From Terriglobus roseus (GTDB taxonomy: Bacteria; Acidobacteriota; Terriglobia; Terriglobales; Acidobacteriaceae), in assembly GCF_900102185.1 (NCBI RefSeq), contig NZ_LT629690.1, forward strand, positions 3,472,001 to 3,536,000: DNA of 64,000 bases. Reading direction: 5' to 3'. The translations under genes were made by a program, and so were the position numbers. The number at the start of each line of letters is the position of its first letter. Within the stretch, counting starts at the first letter, position 1. A model generated the notes under the pieces. It ran no database searches. It was not told the DNA's origin and was given only the letters and a program-made list of their open reading frames with translations. This document shows positions 1 to 7,724 of the stretch, piece after piece.

Positions 1-56
1 CCGGGTAGCTCGATACCTAAGGCGCGTTGAATCTTAAACTTGGTTTTATGGCTCAT
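1..56 (-). CDS. Partial CDS, N-terminus of an unrecognised protein
   Basis: An ATG on the minus strand at 56 is preceded by a strong GGAAGGAG ribosome binding site about 10 bases upstream and opens a frame that runs off the left edge. Only 18 residues are visible, starting MSHKTKFKIQRALG, basic and without a signal peptide, so it is probably cytoplasmic. I do not recognise the family from so short a stretch. The good SD sequence and open frame are the only support for a real gene. Confidence 0.55.
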   Translation of the reverse strand, partial: MSHKTKFKIQRALGIELP

Positions 57-311
57 GCTGTTTGCACTCCTTCCGAAGAGTCTGGAAAGAGCAACGCCCC
101 TCAACGCTGCTTCGAAAAGAAGACTAATCTAGTCCTAGATGGCATCAAGACGAGAATTCAGCGAACGGTAGAAATTAAGACCTGAACAGTCTTATATAGC
201 TTCTGAGGAGCAGACGGCATGGCTTGCGTTTATCTCGGGTGGTAATTCATCGGCGTGTTACAGTGAAGCACCACACACCGGGTTCCCAATCTTCAGATTC
301 GAACAACTGCC

Positions 312-1421
312 ATGCGACTCTTGTTGACGCCGTGCCTGTTCGCCTGTTTGATCGTCCTTCCGTCCGCTGCCGGCGCTGATCACAAAGCGGACACACCCAC
401 CACTGACTGGAATCGATTTACAGCTGCAAGCTATCTCGATGCTCGGGAAAGCTGGTGGCTCACCTGGCCCAAAAGCCAGCGAGACCACGCTACCGCATGC
501 GTCTCCTGCCATACTGCTGTCCCGTATGCTCTGGCTCGTCCCGCATTGCGAGAGCCGCTGCATGAATCAGGCCCATCGACCACCGAACAGACCATGCTGA
601 ACTACGTGGTGCGACGCGTCACGCTGTGGAACGAAGTCGAACCCTTCTACAACGACGCGAAGTCTGGTCCACGCAAAACGCCGGAGTCGCGCGGCACAGA
701 AGCCGTGTTGAACGCGCTGATCCTCACCCGCTACGATGCACCGCAGGGCCATCTTCGCGCCATCACCCGCGATGCACTGGCCAACATGTGGAAGATGCAA
801 CTGACTACCGGTCCTCAGGCTGGCGCATTCGACTGGCTGAACTTCCACAATTCGCCTTGGGAGGCGGACGAATCACAGTACTGGGGAGCAACGCTCGCTG
901 CCATCGCCATAGGTCAGGCTCCTGACGACTACCGCAATGATCCGAGCATTCAACCGCAACTGGAGCAACTTCGCAGCTATCTCAGGCACAACTACGCCAC
1001 GCAGCCACTGATGAACCGCGTTGTTCTGCTATGGGCATCGGGTCGTATCCACGGCCTTCTGACGCCACAGGAAAAACGCACACTATTGACCGAAATTGCA
1101 GCGCAACAGTCACCCGATGGCGGATGGAGCATGGCAAAACTCGGCAAATTTCAGCGCCGGGACAACACGTCCGTCCCCACGGTCAGCGACGGCTACGCCA
1201 CCGGCCTCACGATCTATGCACTGGAGCAGTCCGGATCTTCACCTCAGTCGACGTTGGTCAAAACCGGTCTGCAATGGCTTCGCAAAAACCAGGACGCGAA
1301 AGGCGATTGGACTGCCGAATCTCTCAATAAGAAACGCGATCCAGAGAGTGACGCGGGCCGCTTCATGACGGACGCCGCCACTAGCTACGCTGTACTCGCA
1401 TTGGAAGGCCGCGGTAACTGA
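312..1421 (+). CDS. Exported alpha/alpha-toroid (squalene-cyclase/prenyltransferase-like) protein with a haem c motif
   Basis: A 369-residue protein with an N-terminal signal peptide (about residues 1-22), so probably periplasmic. CVSCH at residues 63-67 is a CxxCH haem c attachment motif. The rest is helical, with repeat-like segments such as SPDGGWSMAK, WLRKNQDAKGDW and SYAVLALEG, which resemble the QW-type repeats of squalene/terpene cyclase and prenyltransferase toroids. It lacks a DxDD-like cyclase motif that I can see, so hopene-type cyclisation is not implied. Acidobacteria and Planctomycetes carry exported toroid proteins of unknown role. No convincing SD precedes the ATG. The neighbouring gene is convergent, so there is no operon clue. 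Haem binding is inferred from the motif and export only. Confidence 0.7.
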   Translation: MRLLLTPCLFACLIVLPSAAGADHKADTPTTDWNRFTAASYLDARESWWLTWPKSQRDHATACVSCHTAVPYALARPALREPLHESGPSTTEQTMLNYVVRRVTLWNEVEPFYNDAKSGPRKTPESRGTEAVLNALILTRYDAPQGHLRAITRDALANMWKMQLTTGPQAGAFDWLNFHNSPWEADESQYWGATLAAIAIGQAPDDYRNDPSIQPQLEQLRSYLRHNYATQPLMNRVVLLWASGRIHGLLTPQEKRTLLTEIAAQQSPDGGWSMAKLGKFQRRDNTSVPTVSDGYATGLTIYALEQSGSSPQSTLVKTGLQWLRKNQDAKGDWTAESLNKKRDPESDAGRFMTDAATSYAVLALEGRGN

Positions 1422-1440
1422 GACAGCAAACCGAGATGAA

Positions 1441-2307
1441 CTACCGCTGCTTCCACTGGAAGCCCACCAGTGAGATTCCACCGGTGACCATGACGTCGTA
1501 GGGACGGTAAGCGCCGATGCCCGCACCCACCATGACCGAGCCATTCAGTGAACCGCCACGTGTCTTGCGCAGTCCACGGCCGACGCTGGCAGTGATGGAC
1601 GAGGGCGTGTGATTGTGGTTCGCCTGGTCGATCCCCAGATTGAGATCTGCCGTCATCCACCAGCGCAGACTACGCGGACTGGCGCTCATGTATAGGTCAA
1701 GGTCAGATCGATTCACGTCTGGACGTGAGGCAGGCCCGGCGAAGGAAACTTTCTGCTGGAAGAACTGGGCAAGAAGGAAGTGTGGTCCCCAGAAATGCGA
1801 GACGGCCACGCTGGGCGTCACAAGCCATTTACCTTTGCCAACGCTGTCGTCCTGCGAGGTTGGCGCGCCAAGAGTCGTTGTCAGCAGAACGCCGTTGTGG
1901 CGTGTGAGCCAGGGAATCCATTGGCCACTGACTGAAATATCGCCAAGAACGATTGGTGGTTTTCCAGTGGTAGAAGTTACCGCTGCGGGCGATGCGAACG
2001 GATGCGAGGGGGACTCGGCTATGGACGCGGAATCGCTTGTCGTTGCGAATGGGATGGAGATGCCCAGACTATTAGCAGCATGACGAAAGGGCTCGGTGTA
2101 ACTGAGCGTCGTGGTGTTGGTATTGCTGGCAGCATGGATGCCATCCCACTCGTTGCTGATGGAAAGCGAACGGAAGAGAAATGTGGGATTGGTCGCAGCC
2201 GCGGGAGCCGTCGCAACGGACTCCCGCGCTTTATTTTGTGCGAGCGTGCTCGCGGACATTACAACAGCAAGCAAGGCGCAAGTGAGGGTGCGTGGCTGGA
2301 ACTTCAT
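1441..2307 (-). CDS. Exported protein, probable outer-membrane beta-barrel
   Basis: A 288-residue protein with a signal peptide ending near ASTLAQ (about residue 23). After a Ser/Thr/Ala-rich stretch (25-115) come alternating hydrophobic/polar segments rich in Gly, Ser and aromatic residues, such as KWLVTPSVAVSHFWG and RWWMTADLNLGI, typical of transmembrane beta strands. The C-terminal segment MVTGGISLVGFQWKQR looks like a last strand but does not end in Phe. I do not recognise a named family. It lies 6 bases downstream of the secretory lipase-like gene on the same strand, so the two are probably co-transcribed. A periplasmic or surface role is inference. Confidence 0.6.
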   Translation of the reverse strand: MKFQPRTLTCALLAVVMSASTLAQNKARESVATAPAAATNPTFLFRSLSISNEWDGIHAASNTNTTTLSYTEPFRHAANSLGISIPFATTSDSASIAESPSHPFASPAAVTSTTGKPPIVLGDISVSGQWIPWLTRHNGVLLTTTLGAPTSQDDSVGKGKWLVTPSVAVSHFWGPHFLLAQFFQQKVSFAGPASRPDVNRSDLDLYMSASPRSLRWWMTADLNLGIDQANHNHTPSSITASVGRGLRKTRGGSLNGSVMVGAGIGAYRPYDVMVTGGISLVGFQWKQR

Positions 2308-2313
2308 TGCGAC

Positions 2314-3537
2314 TTACTTGGCCAGCGAGTCGAACCACACCTTCCACTGTGGCACCGCCGTGGCATACGTTCCGCGATGCGACGTATCGCCGGTGGAGAT
2401 TGCTTCCACCTTCGTATTGCCCGCACCAATGGCGCGCTGATAGGTCATCGCCATCTTGCCGATACCAGGCGTAATGGCCTCGTCCGTCTCGCCGTAGTAG
2501 TTGCGTACGGGACTCTTAATGATCCAGCGATAGGTCTGCGCCTGAGCCACGATGCGACCGTAAGCTGAGTTGGCAAAGAACTGTGGATCAAAATATTCAT
2601 CGCGGATGAGCTTGTGGACGTCGGTAGGAACCTTAGTCGCATCGAAGGGTGTGCGCTCATAAGCACTGCGGCTCAGTTCGTAATACTCATCCTTCAACAA
2701 GGAGTGAGCGAGGCCGGGAACGCCGTAGTAGTTCTCATAAGAAAAGGACGACAGGATGAAAAGCGTCGTGACCCAATCGGCATCATTTTTGCGCGGAAAA
2801 TCGAGGAAGCCGCTCAATGTTGCGTAGACATCTACAGGTGCGCTAGCAGTAGCCGCAGCAGTCACAGTGACACCCGCGCTCTCCAGCTTTTCTAGGAATG
2901 CCATAGTCACAAACCCGCCTTGCGACCAGCCACCGATGAAGAGTTTTGGTGATGCAATCTTCATCTGCGCAAGAACAGCGCGCGCAGCCATCAACATGTC
3001 ATAGGTGGCCTGTTGATGGCTTCCCTTCACCATGTATCCCTCGTGTTCCTTCGAGTCACCCATGCCGAAGTAATCCGCGCCGATGACGATGTATCCCTGC
3101 CCACCAAACTGCGCCAACGCAAGCTGCGTCTCAGGCGACTGTTCCGGATACGATGGCACCTGCTGCTTTCCATACACAGTGCCGTGTTGGTAAGACATCA
3201 TCGGATAGCTCGAAGCCCCCGTATCAGGAATAGCGAGCAAGCCGCTGGCGACGATAGGCTTGTTACCGCGCTCGGGAATCACAGACGAGTAGGTCACGCG
3301 ATACAACTTCACCGCATTCACTGCGGGCGTGTACGTAACGTTCACGCCGAAAAACTTTGGCGCATCCTGCTTCAGCACCTGATTCAACTTCGCAACGTCC
3401 CACCGCCCCAGAAACTGGTAGCTGACTCCCGAAGACACCTGCACTATGCCCGTTTCCTGCGCAGTGATCTTCGGTGTGTGCAGCAACAGTCCGCTCAAAA
3501 AGACGAGCGACAGGATAAGAGAAATCCAGCGAGACAT
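2314..3537 (-). CDS. Exported alpha/beta hydrolase (secretory lipase-like)
   Basis: A 407-residue protein from the ATG at 3537, chosen because GGAG lies 7 bases upstream and a clean signal peptide follows (ISLILSLVFLSGLLL, cleavage near ITAQ). A longer frame to 3570 would place extra residues before the signal. GGWSQGGF is the nucleophile elbow GxSxG; an Asp in the loop YYGETDEAI and His in GDTSHRG are in suitable places to complete the triad. The early YQHGTVYG segment fits an oxyanion-loop region. Order and length resemble the secretory lipase/tannase-like group of alpha/beta hydrolases, which cleave ester bonds of lipids or acylated compounds outside the cell. The substrate cannot be told from sequence. 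Confidence 0.8.
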   Translation of the reverse strand: MSRWISLILSLVFLSGLLLHTPKITAQETGIVQVSSGVSYQFLGRWDVAKLNQVLKQDAPKFFGVNVTYTPAVNAVKLYRVTYSSVIPERGNKPIVASGLLAIPDTGASSYPMMSYQHGTVYGKQQVPSYPEQSPETQLALAQFGGQGYIVIGADYFGMGDSKEHEGYMVKGSHQQATYDMLMAARAVLAQMKIASPKLFIGGWSQGGFVTMAFLEKLESAGVTVTAAATASAPVDVYATLSGFLDFPRKNDADWVTTLFILSSFSYENYYGVPGLAHSLLKDEYYELSRSAYERTPFDATKVPTDVHKLIRDEYFDPQFFANSAYGRIVAQAQTYRWIIKSPVRNYYGETDEAITPGIGKMAMTYQRAIGAGNTKVEAISTGDTSHRGTYATAVPQWKVWFDSLAK

Positions 3538-3728
3538 GGCAGCTCCAGAAAACGAGGGAATGCGGCACAAAACACGCAGCTTGTGTGAACAAGATGTGCG
3601 GGATGCTGTCAGTATATTGGCGGGATAGACCTAAAATGGCAGGGCTTACGACGTTCGGTTGCGCTGTGTCCTACAGCGAACAAACGAAGTTACAGCGCTT
3701 ACAAATTCGCTGTTGACTCTTGATGGGA

Positions 3729-4769
3729 TCAGGCTTCGACAGCAGCCGTGCCATTCGCCGCAGCCAATGCTGCTTCAATGTGGCGGCTAACATCCGCTTG
3801 AGCGAACTGACTGGCTACCCGGATAGCGTTCAGGATGGCTGTCTCGTTCGACGATCCATGCCCGATGATGCATGCGCCGCGCACGCCCAGAAGCGGCGCT
3901 CCACCGTACTCCGAATAATCGAGACGGCGTTTGAAGTTCTTGAATGCCTTGCGCGAGAGCAGCGCGCCCACCTGAGAAGTGATCGTCGCTTTCAGTGTCT
4001 GCTTCAGGCTTTCGGAAACCAGCTTGGCGATGCCTTCCGTGGTCTTCAACGCAACATTGCCTACGAAGCCATCGCAGGCAACGACATCGCAGCGACCGTT
4101 AAACAGATCGCGACCTTCCACATTGCCCAGGAACTGGTAAACCACATTGCGGGCATTCAATTCACGAAGCAGCGGAAGGGTTTCGCGGGTAAGCGCGTTG
4201 CCCTTGGAGTCTTCTTCGCCAATGGATAGCAAACCAATGCGCGGCTTGGGGATGCCAAGCACATTCTGCGCATAAATCTGCCCCATCAGGGCGAACTGAA
4301 CGATGTTGTGGGGATCGCTATCGACGTTGGCGCCGGAATCGAGCATGACGCAGGGCGACCCCGTCTGCGTGGGCAGAATGGTCGCCAGTGCGGGGCGATC
4401 GACGCCTTGCAGAGTGCCCAACACCATCTTGGCCGTAGCCATGGCAGCGCCGGTATTACCAGCAGTCACAAAGCCGCGAGCCTTGCCCTCACGGACCAGC
4501 TTCAGGCCAACACGCATGCTGCTGTCCCGCTTTTGGCGGACAGCCTGTGCGGCCTTGTCATCCATGCTGATCCACTCCGAGGCATGCACCACCTCAATGG
4601 GCAAACGTTCGCCCATCAGATGTTGCTTCAGCGCTGGTGCGATCCGGTCTTCCGGCCCAACCAGGTGAATACGTACCGGGTAATGGCGGCATGCGGCAAT
4701 AGCACCGCGGATTTCCGGCTCAGGCCCCTTTTCGGAGCCCATTGCGTCAAGGACTATGTCTGTCAGCAT
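3729..4769 (-). CDS. plsX: Phosphate acyltransferase PlsX
   Basis: A 346-residue protein that matches PlsX in length and hallmark segments: the N-terminal IVLDAMGSEKGPEPEIRGA, the central GNTGAAMATA, and GLLSIGEEDSKGN later on. PlsX transfers acyl groups from acyl-ACP to inorganic phosphate to give acyl-phosphate, the donor for PlsY in membrane phospholipid synthesis; it is a peripheral membrane enzyme. It follows rpmF by 27 bases on the same strand, the classic yceD-rpmF-plsX order found in many bacteria. fabH and fabD, which often follow, are absent here. There is no clear SD in front of the ATG, so translation may be coupled to rpmF. Confidence 0.95.
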   Translation of the reverse strand: MLTDIVLDAMGSEKGPEPEIRGAIAACRHYPVRIHLVGPEDRIAPALKQHLMGERLPIEVVHASEWISMDDKAAQAVRQKRDSSMRVGLKLVREGKARGFVTAGNTGAAMATAKMVLGTLQGVDRPALATILPTQTGSPCVMLDSGANVDSDPHNIVQFALMGQIYAQNVLGIPKPRIGLLSIGEEDSKGNALTRETLPLLRELNARNVVYQFLGNVEGRDLFNGRCDVVACDGFVGNVALKTTEGIAKLVSESLKQTLKATITSQVGALLSRKAFKNFKRRLDYSEYGGAPLLGVRGACIIGHGSSNETAILNAIRVASQFAQADVSRHIEAALAAANGTAAVEA

Positions 4770-4796
4770 CCAGATGAGATACGAATCAGGTGGAGC

Positions 4797-4982
4797 TTAA
4801 GCTTCCTTGGTCGCGGCTACAGCAGCCCGACCACGATATTCGCCGCACTTGGGGCATGCGTGGTGAGGCAGCTTGCGCTCGCCGCAGTTGGGGCAGTTGC
4901 CCGAGTTAGGGGCGGTCAAAAAGTCATGCGAGCGGCGCTTGGCCGTACGCTGCTTGGAATGGCGACGCTTTGGATTAGGCAT
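4797..4982 (-). CDS. rpmF: 50S ribosomal protein L32
   Basis: A 61-residue basic protein starting MPNPKRRHSKQRTAKRRSHD, the standard bacterial L32 opening. Two CxxC pairs (CPNC and CPKC, about residues 30-46) form the zinc-binding ribbon of the C+ type of L32. AAGG lies about 9 bases before the ATG. It sits between yceD and plsX, which links ribosome assembly and phospholipid synthesis in one transcript. The zinc-binding form suggests there may be a Cys-free paralogue elsewhere for zinc starvation, but none is in this window. Confidence 0.96.
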   Translation of the reverse strand: MPNPKRRHSKQRTAKRRSHDFLTAPNSGNCPNCGERKLPHHACPKCGEYRGRAAVAATKEA

Positions 4983-5103
4983 CGGTATTACCTTTCAATA
5001 CGCAAAATCAGCACAATCGCCCCCGTTCACGCACGTTTCTTACGCGTGTTCGGAAGCGTTCGTTACAAACTGGTGCAACCTCGCAGTGCCAACGTTCAGC
5101 ACG

Positions 5104-5664
5104 TCACTCGCCGGACAACTTACCTTCACCAAAGCCCTGAAGCGCACCCCAACGTGGATCCACAATTTGCTCTCCACAGTTGCAGGTTGTCTCGTTCAGG
5201 TTCGCTCCGCAGTGCGGGCAAAGTCCCTTGCAATCCTCCCGGCAGAGCGAGCGTTCGGGCAGGGATAGCAGCACCTGCTCGCGCACCGCGTCTTCCAGCA
5301 GAAGGCCGCTTGTTTCATAATACCCGATTTCTGTCTCCGCTTCACTGATACTGCGTTCGCCGGGATCAGAATCCGCACCCGCTGGTCGAAAAACCAGGTC
5401 GAAGGTCTGCTCTACGTGTTGCTGAATCGGCTCAAGACAACGACCGCACAGTAATTCAAAGTCGCCTGCAAGATGGGCACGCAGACGAATGTCTTCCACA
5501 ATCTCGCGGGGTCCGCGATATTCTTCGAGACGCTCTGCTGTACCCTTCACGGCAAGCGGGCCAATCTGGCGGACGTCGTGCGCATAGTCGACGGAACCAG
5601 GCTCTAGGCGCAGGTCCAGTGTCATTGGGTCGGGAACGAGGTCGGCTGGGGTAATACGAGTCAC
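5104..5664 (-). CDS. yceD: YceD/DUF177 family protein
   Basis: A 186-residue protein from the GTG at 5664, chosen because GGAGG sits 11 bases upstream; an in-frame TTG at 5697 is the alternative. The middle holds the DUF177 signature: FELLCGRCLEPIQQ (CxxC) followed by the acidic linker and LLLEDAVREQVLLSLPE. The C-terminus has a second cysteine cluster (CKGLCPHCGANL and TCNCG), a probable zinc ribbon. YceD proteins are linked to 23S rRNA maturation in plants and E. coli and are almost always encoded next to rpmF, as here. It is first in the yceD-rpmF-plsX group, 121 bases ahead of rpmF. Confidence 0.88.
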   Translation of the reverse strand: MTRITPADLVPDPMTLDLRLEPGSVDYAHDVRQIGPLAVKGTAERLEEYRGPREIVEDIRLRAHLAGDFELLCGRCLEPIQQHVEQTFDLVFRPAGADSDPGERSISEAETEIGYYETSGLLLEDAVREQVLLSLPERSLCREDCKGLCPHCGANLNETTCNCGEQIVDPRWGALQGFGEGKLSGE

Positions 5665-5788
5665 AGTCCTATTATCCTCCACAATCCAATCCTGCAAAGG
5701 GACCCCACAATTCCATCCGCCGGAAAGCGGAATTCACAGATATTCCAAATTTGGTATACGCAAAAACCATAACCAGACCATTTCTGCG

Positions 5789-5817
5789 AATTTCCGGTAA
5801 AAAACGGAAATTACCGG
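5789..5817. promoter_or_regulatory. Two overlapping, mutually exclusive hairpins upstream of yceD
   Basis: AATTTCCG (5789-5796) can pair with CGGAAATT (5805-5812). CCGGTAA (5794-5800) can pair with TTACCGG (5811-5817). The two stems share bases, so only one can form at a time. The element lies 125-150 bases upstream of the yceD start on the minus strand. It could be an operator dyad or a switch in a leader RNA; the sequence alone does not decide. Confidence 0.4.
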
Positions 5818-5859
5818 TTTGGCACACAACCTGCTCTAACGAAAGGCGGGAAGAGCGTG

Positions 5860-6056
5860 CGGATAGGTGCTGCTGGCAAAGCTGGTAGCCCAATGCACCA
5901 AGACCACCGGCCCGGCGATGCAGACCGCGCCAGATTCGAGACCTAAAGAGGTCCGAACTGAGCAGACGGCGCCCCGGCCACCGGCAGCAAGACCCTTTAG
6001 GAGGCCAGTGATGGCCATTAAGATCGACGAAACGGCCACCCAGAGTGGCCGTTTTC
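5860..6056 (+). ncRNA. Candidate structured non-coding RNA, family not recognised
   Basis: About 200 bases between divergent genes fold, by eye, into nested stems that end in a terminator. GCTGCTGGC (5869-5877) pairs with GCTGGTAGC (5881-5889) with some GU pairs, flanked by GGTGC/GCACC (5866-5870, 5895-5899). GCGCC (5927-5931) pairs with GGCGC (5968-5972) around a hairpin of TTCG+GACCT with AGGTC+CGAA (5935-5957, loop AAAG). GGCCA/TGGCC (6003-6016) and the terminator follow. I compared it from memory with SRP RNA, 6S RNA, RNase P RNA, tmRNA and common riboswitches and found no match. The strand is chosen from the U-run after the last stem. Ends are approximate. Confidence 0.45.
6030..6055 (+). 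terminator. Rho-independent terminator of the candidate ncRNA
   Basis: CGGCCAC (6033-6039) pairs perfectly with GTGGCCG (6045-6051) around a CCAGA loop; flanking AAA/TTT extends the stem to ten pairs. TTTT at 6052-6055 makes this a plus-strand terminator. It stands about 560 bases before the next plus-strand start, so it belongs to the RNA upstream and not to that gene. Confidence 0.7.
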
Positions 6057-6073
6057 CGTTGGAGGAATTTTAA

Positions 6074-6093
6074 CTGCACTAAAAATAGTGCAG
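6074..6093. promoter_or_regulatory. Perfect 8+8 dyad, operator-like
   Basis: CTGCACTA (6074-6081) and TAGTGCAG (6086-6093) form a perfect inverted repeat around AAAA. It ends 8 bases before a possible -35 box at 6101, the position of a repressor or activator site. It has no U-run on either side, so it is not a terminator. The binding protein is unknown. Confidence 0.45.
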
Positions 6094-6100
6094 ATGACAC

Positions 6101-6129
6101 TTGCATACCGTCGCTGATACGCGTAGAGT
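6101..6129 (+). promoter_or_regulatory. Possible sigma-70 promoter for the gene at 6616
   Basis: TTGCAT (6101-6106) and TAGAGT (6124-6129) are separated by 17 bases. Both match the consensus only partly. If used, transcription would start near 6136 and give a leader of about 480 bases before the ATG at 6616. Confidence 0.35.
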
Positions 6130-6615
6130 GGTGTTGCCTGATGAACCGGCTGAGCATGGCCCACGCATTTCGCCTGGGTAGCCGCTCGCTGAAGATCGCA
6201 GGCAGGAACGAAATCATTTAGACACTGAAAGTGAATTCTCTCCGTCCGGCCCGGATTTCGTGTGCCGAGGACAGAGAGCAGAAGATAAGGCGCAGAGAAC
6301 CGCTCGGCACCACATCCTTTATTTCGTTTGTGTGCCAACCGTCTCCGGCGACCTTCAGATGCAAGCCGAAATACCAAACGCTGTCGCGATGCAGCGGCAT
6401 GCACAGGCAACGAACTGCACAAGGATTCCGGGACGAAACAGGCAAAGATGTTGCCCTTCTCCCGCAGGATTTCGAGTTAACGCTTGAGACGCATTTCCCT
6501 TCTGAACGCATCCCGTGTCTGCCGGCTAAACCGGCACCCGTAACGAAGGCGGCTAAGAACCGCCAGAAGAGTCCTGTGCGCAACAAACACAGGACCTGAG
6601 ACAGAAAGAAGAAGC
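6130..6615 (+). promoter_or_regulatory. Long leader with three tandem hairpins before the disordered/receiver gene
   Basis: No convincing gene lies here. The last 100 bases carry three hairpins in a row: TGCCGG/CCGGCA (6520-6536, loop CTAAA), GGCGG/CCGCC (6548-6564, loop CTAAGAA) and GTCCTGTG/CACAGGAC (6571-6595). The first two share the sequence GGCTAA running from stem into loop. The ATG at 6616 follows a purine-rich GAAAGAAGAAG stretch, not a clear SD. None of the three has a U-run, so they look like protein- or ribosome-facing leader elements. A 122-codon GTG frame at 6231-6599 overlaps but has no SD and no recognisable protein. Confidence 0.45.
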
Positions 6616-7653
6616 ATGAACGCAGAGCAACTGAACTTCCCCGAGCCCAATGTTGCCGTTGTGGCTCCGACGTCTTCCTCACCAGCCGGCGAGGAGGGCG
6701 CATCGAATGGCGCTCCTGGTGGAGCTGCTGGAAAGAGCCGCCGCCGTCGCCGCAAGCGCAAGAACCGCCCCGCCGGTGCAAATGGCGAAGCAGGTACAGC
6801 GCCTCAGGCAGCCGCCAGTGCAGAGGGTGGCGAAGCCGCTGCTCCTGCGCAGAACACCAACCAGCAGCAGCCCCGCCAGAACAATGGCCAGCAGCAGGGT
6901 CAAGGCCAGGGTCAGGGCAAGCGCTGGAAAAAGAAGAAGCACGGTGGACGTGGAGATGGTCAGCCCCGCCCCGAGCCGGGCAACAGCCTGCAGGGCAGCA
7001 ACTCTGGCATGGGCAATCGCGGCCGCAACCGCAAACAGCAGCAGCGCGGACCGCGCTCGTTCGTGGGTCCCATGGACCACAGCTACCGCGAGGTAAACGG
7101 CAACTTTGCCGATACCCCGGCCAGCACCATTGAGATCCATGGCAACCACCGGTCGCGGCAGAATAACCATCGCAACCACCACTTCAACGAAGACCGACTG
7201 CCGCCCGAACTGATGCACAATCAGCGCGCTGTGGCCATCCCGGAAGATGCGCCCACGCACATCTACTTCTTCATTGAAGACCTGTTCTTCACCGCGAAGA
7301 TTCAGGAGACGGCACGTCTGCAGGGTGTGAAGGTCGCGTTCATGAAGCCGGAAAAGGACATCGTGGCACATCTGGCGGAACTGCCAGAGCACGATCATCC
7401 GTCGCTGATTGTGTTCGATCTGAACAACGCCAACGCGAAGCCGCTGACGCTGATTCCGAAACTGAAAGCCAAGTTGAAGAAGGGCACCTCGATCATTGGC
7501 TTCCTCTCGCACCTGCAGGGCGACCTGAAGGCCAAGGCAATGGAAGCGGGTTGCCACTCTGTGATGCCGCGTGCGGCTTTCTCGCAGAACCTGCCGAACC
7601 TGCTGCGCCGCTATGGTGTGGAAGACGAGCACGAGCCAAACTTCAACATGTAA
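6616..7653 (+). CDS. Basic low-complexity region fused to a receiver-like domain
   Basis: A 345-residue protein in two halves. Residues 1-200 are disordered, with a run of Arg/Lys at 40-49 (KSRRRRRKRK), Gln/Asn/Gly tracts around 81-103, KRWKKKKHGGRG at 102-113 and RGRNRK at 135-140, a composition seen in RNA-binding tails such as that of RNase E. Residues 214-335 look like a CheY-type receiver: strand HIYFFIED with an acidic pair, PSLIVFDLNN with Asp268 at the phospho-acceptor site, and IIGFLSH. The usual Lys of a receiver is missing (VMPRAAF), so it may not be phosphorylated. No output domain follows. It follows a long structured leader and is ended by a terminator, so it is probably a single-gene unit. 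RNA binding is inference. Confidence 0.65.
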   Translation: MNAEQLNFPEPNVAVVAPTSSSPAGEEGASNGAPGGAAGKSRRRRRKRKNRPAGANGEAGTAPQAAASAEGGEAAAPAQNTNQQQPRQNNGQQQGQGQGQGKRWKKKKHGGRGDGQPRPEPGNSLQGSNSGMGNRGRNRKQQQRGPRSFVGPMDHSYREVNGNFADTPASTIEIHGNHRSRQNNHRNHHFNEDRLPPELMHNQRAVAIPEDAPTHIYFFIEDLFFTAKIQETARLQGVKVAFMKPEKDIVAHLAELPEHDHPSLIVFDLNNANAKPLTLIPKLKAKLKKGTSIIGFLSHLQGDLKAKAMEAGCHSVMPRAAFSQNLPNLLRRYGVEDEHEPNFNM

Positions 7654-7672
7654 GCAAGACAACGAAGTACGC

Positions 7673-7706
7673 GAAGGGCATCCAGAAAAGGATGCCCTTC
7701 GTTCTT
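7673..7706 (+). terminator. Terminator after the disordered/receiver gene
   Basis: GAAGGGCATCC pairs perfectly with GGATGCCCTTC around AGAAAA, followed by GTTCTTTCC. It lies 20 bases after the stop codon at 7653 and just before moaB. Confidence 0.75.
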
Positions 7707-7724
7707 TCCGAAGAAACGAAATCT

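Noticed and set aside
5860-6056. RNase P RNA, tmRNA, SRP RNA or 6S RNA
   Set aside because: The conserved cores (for example GAGGAAAGTCC of RNase P, the tRNA-like ends of tmRNA, the GGAA tetraloop region of SRP RNA) are absent.
6231-6599. 122-codon GTG frame in the leader region
   Set aside because: No SD, unnatural composition, and it covers the three hairpins, which argue for an untranslated leader.
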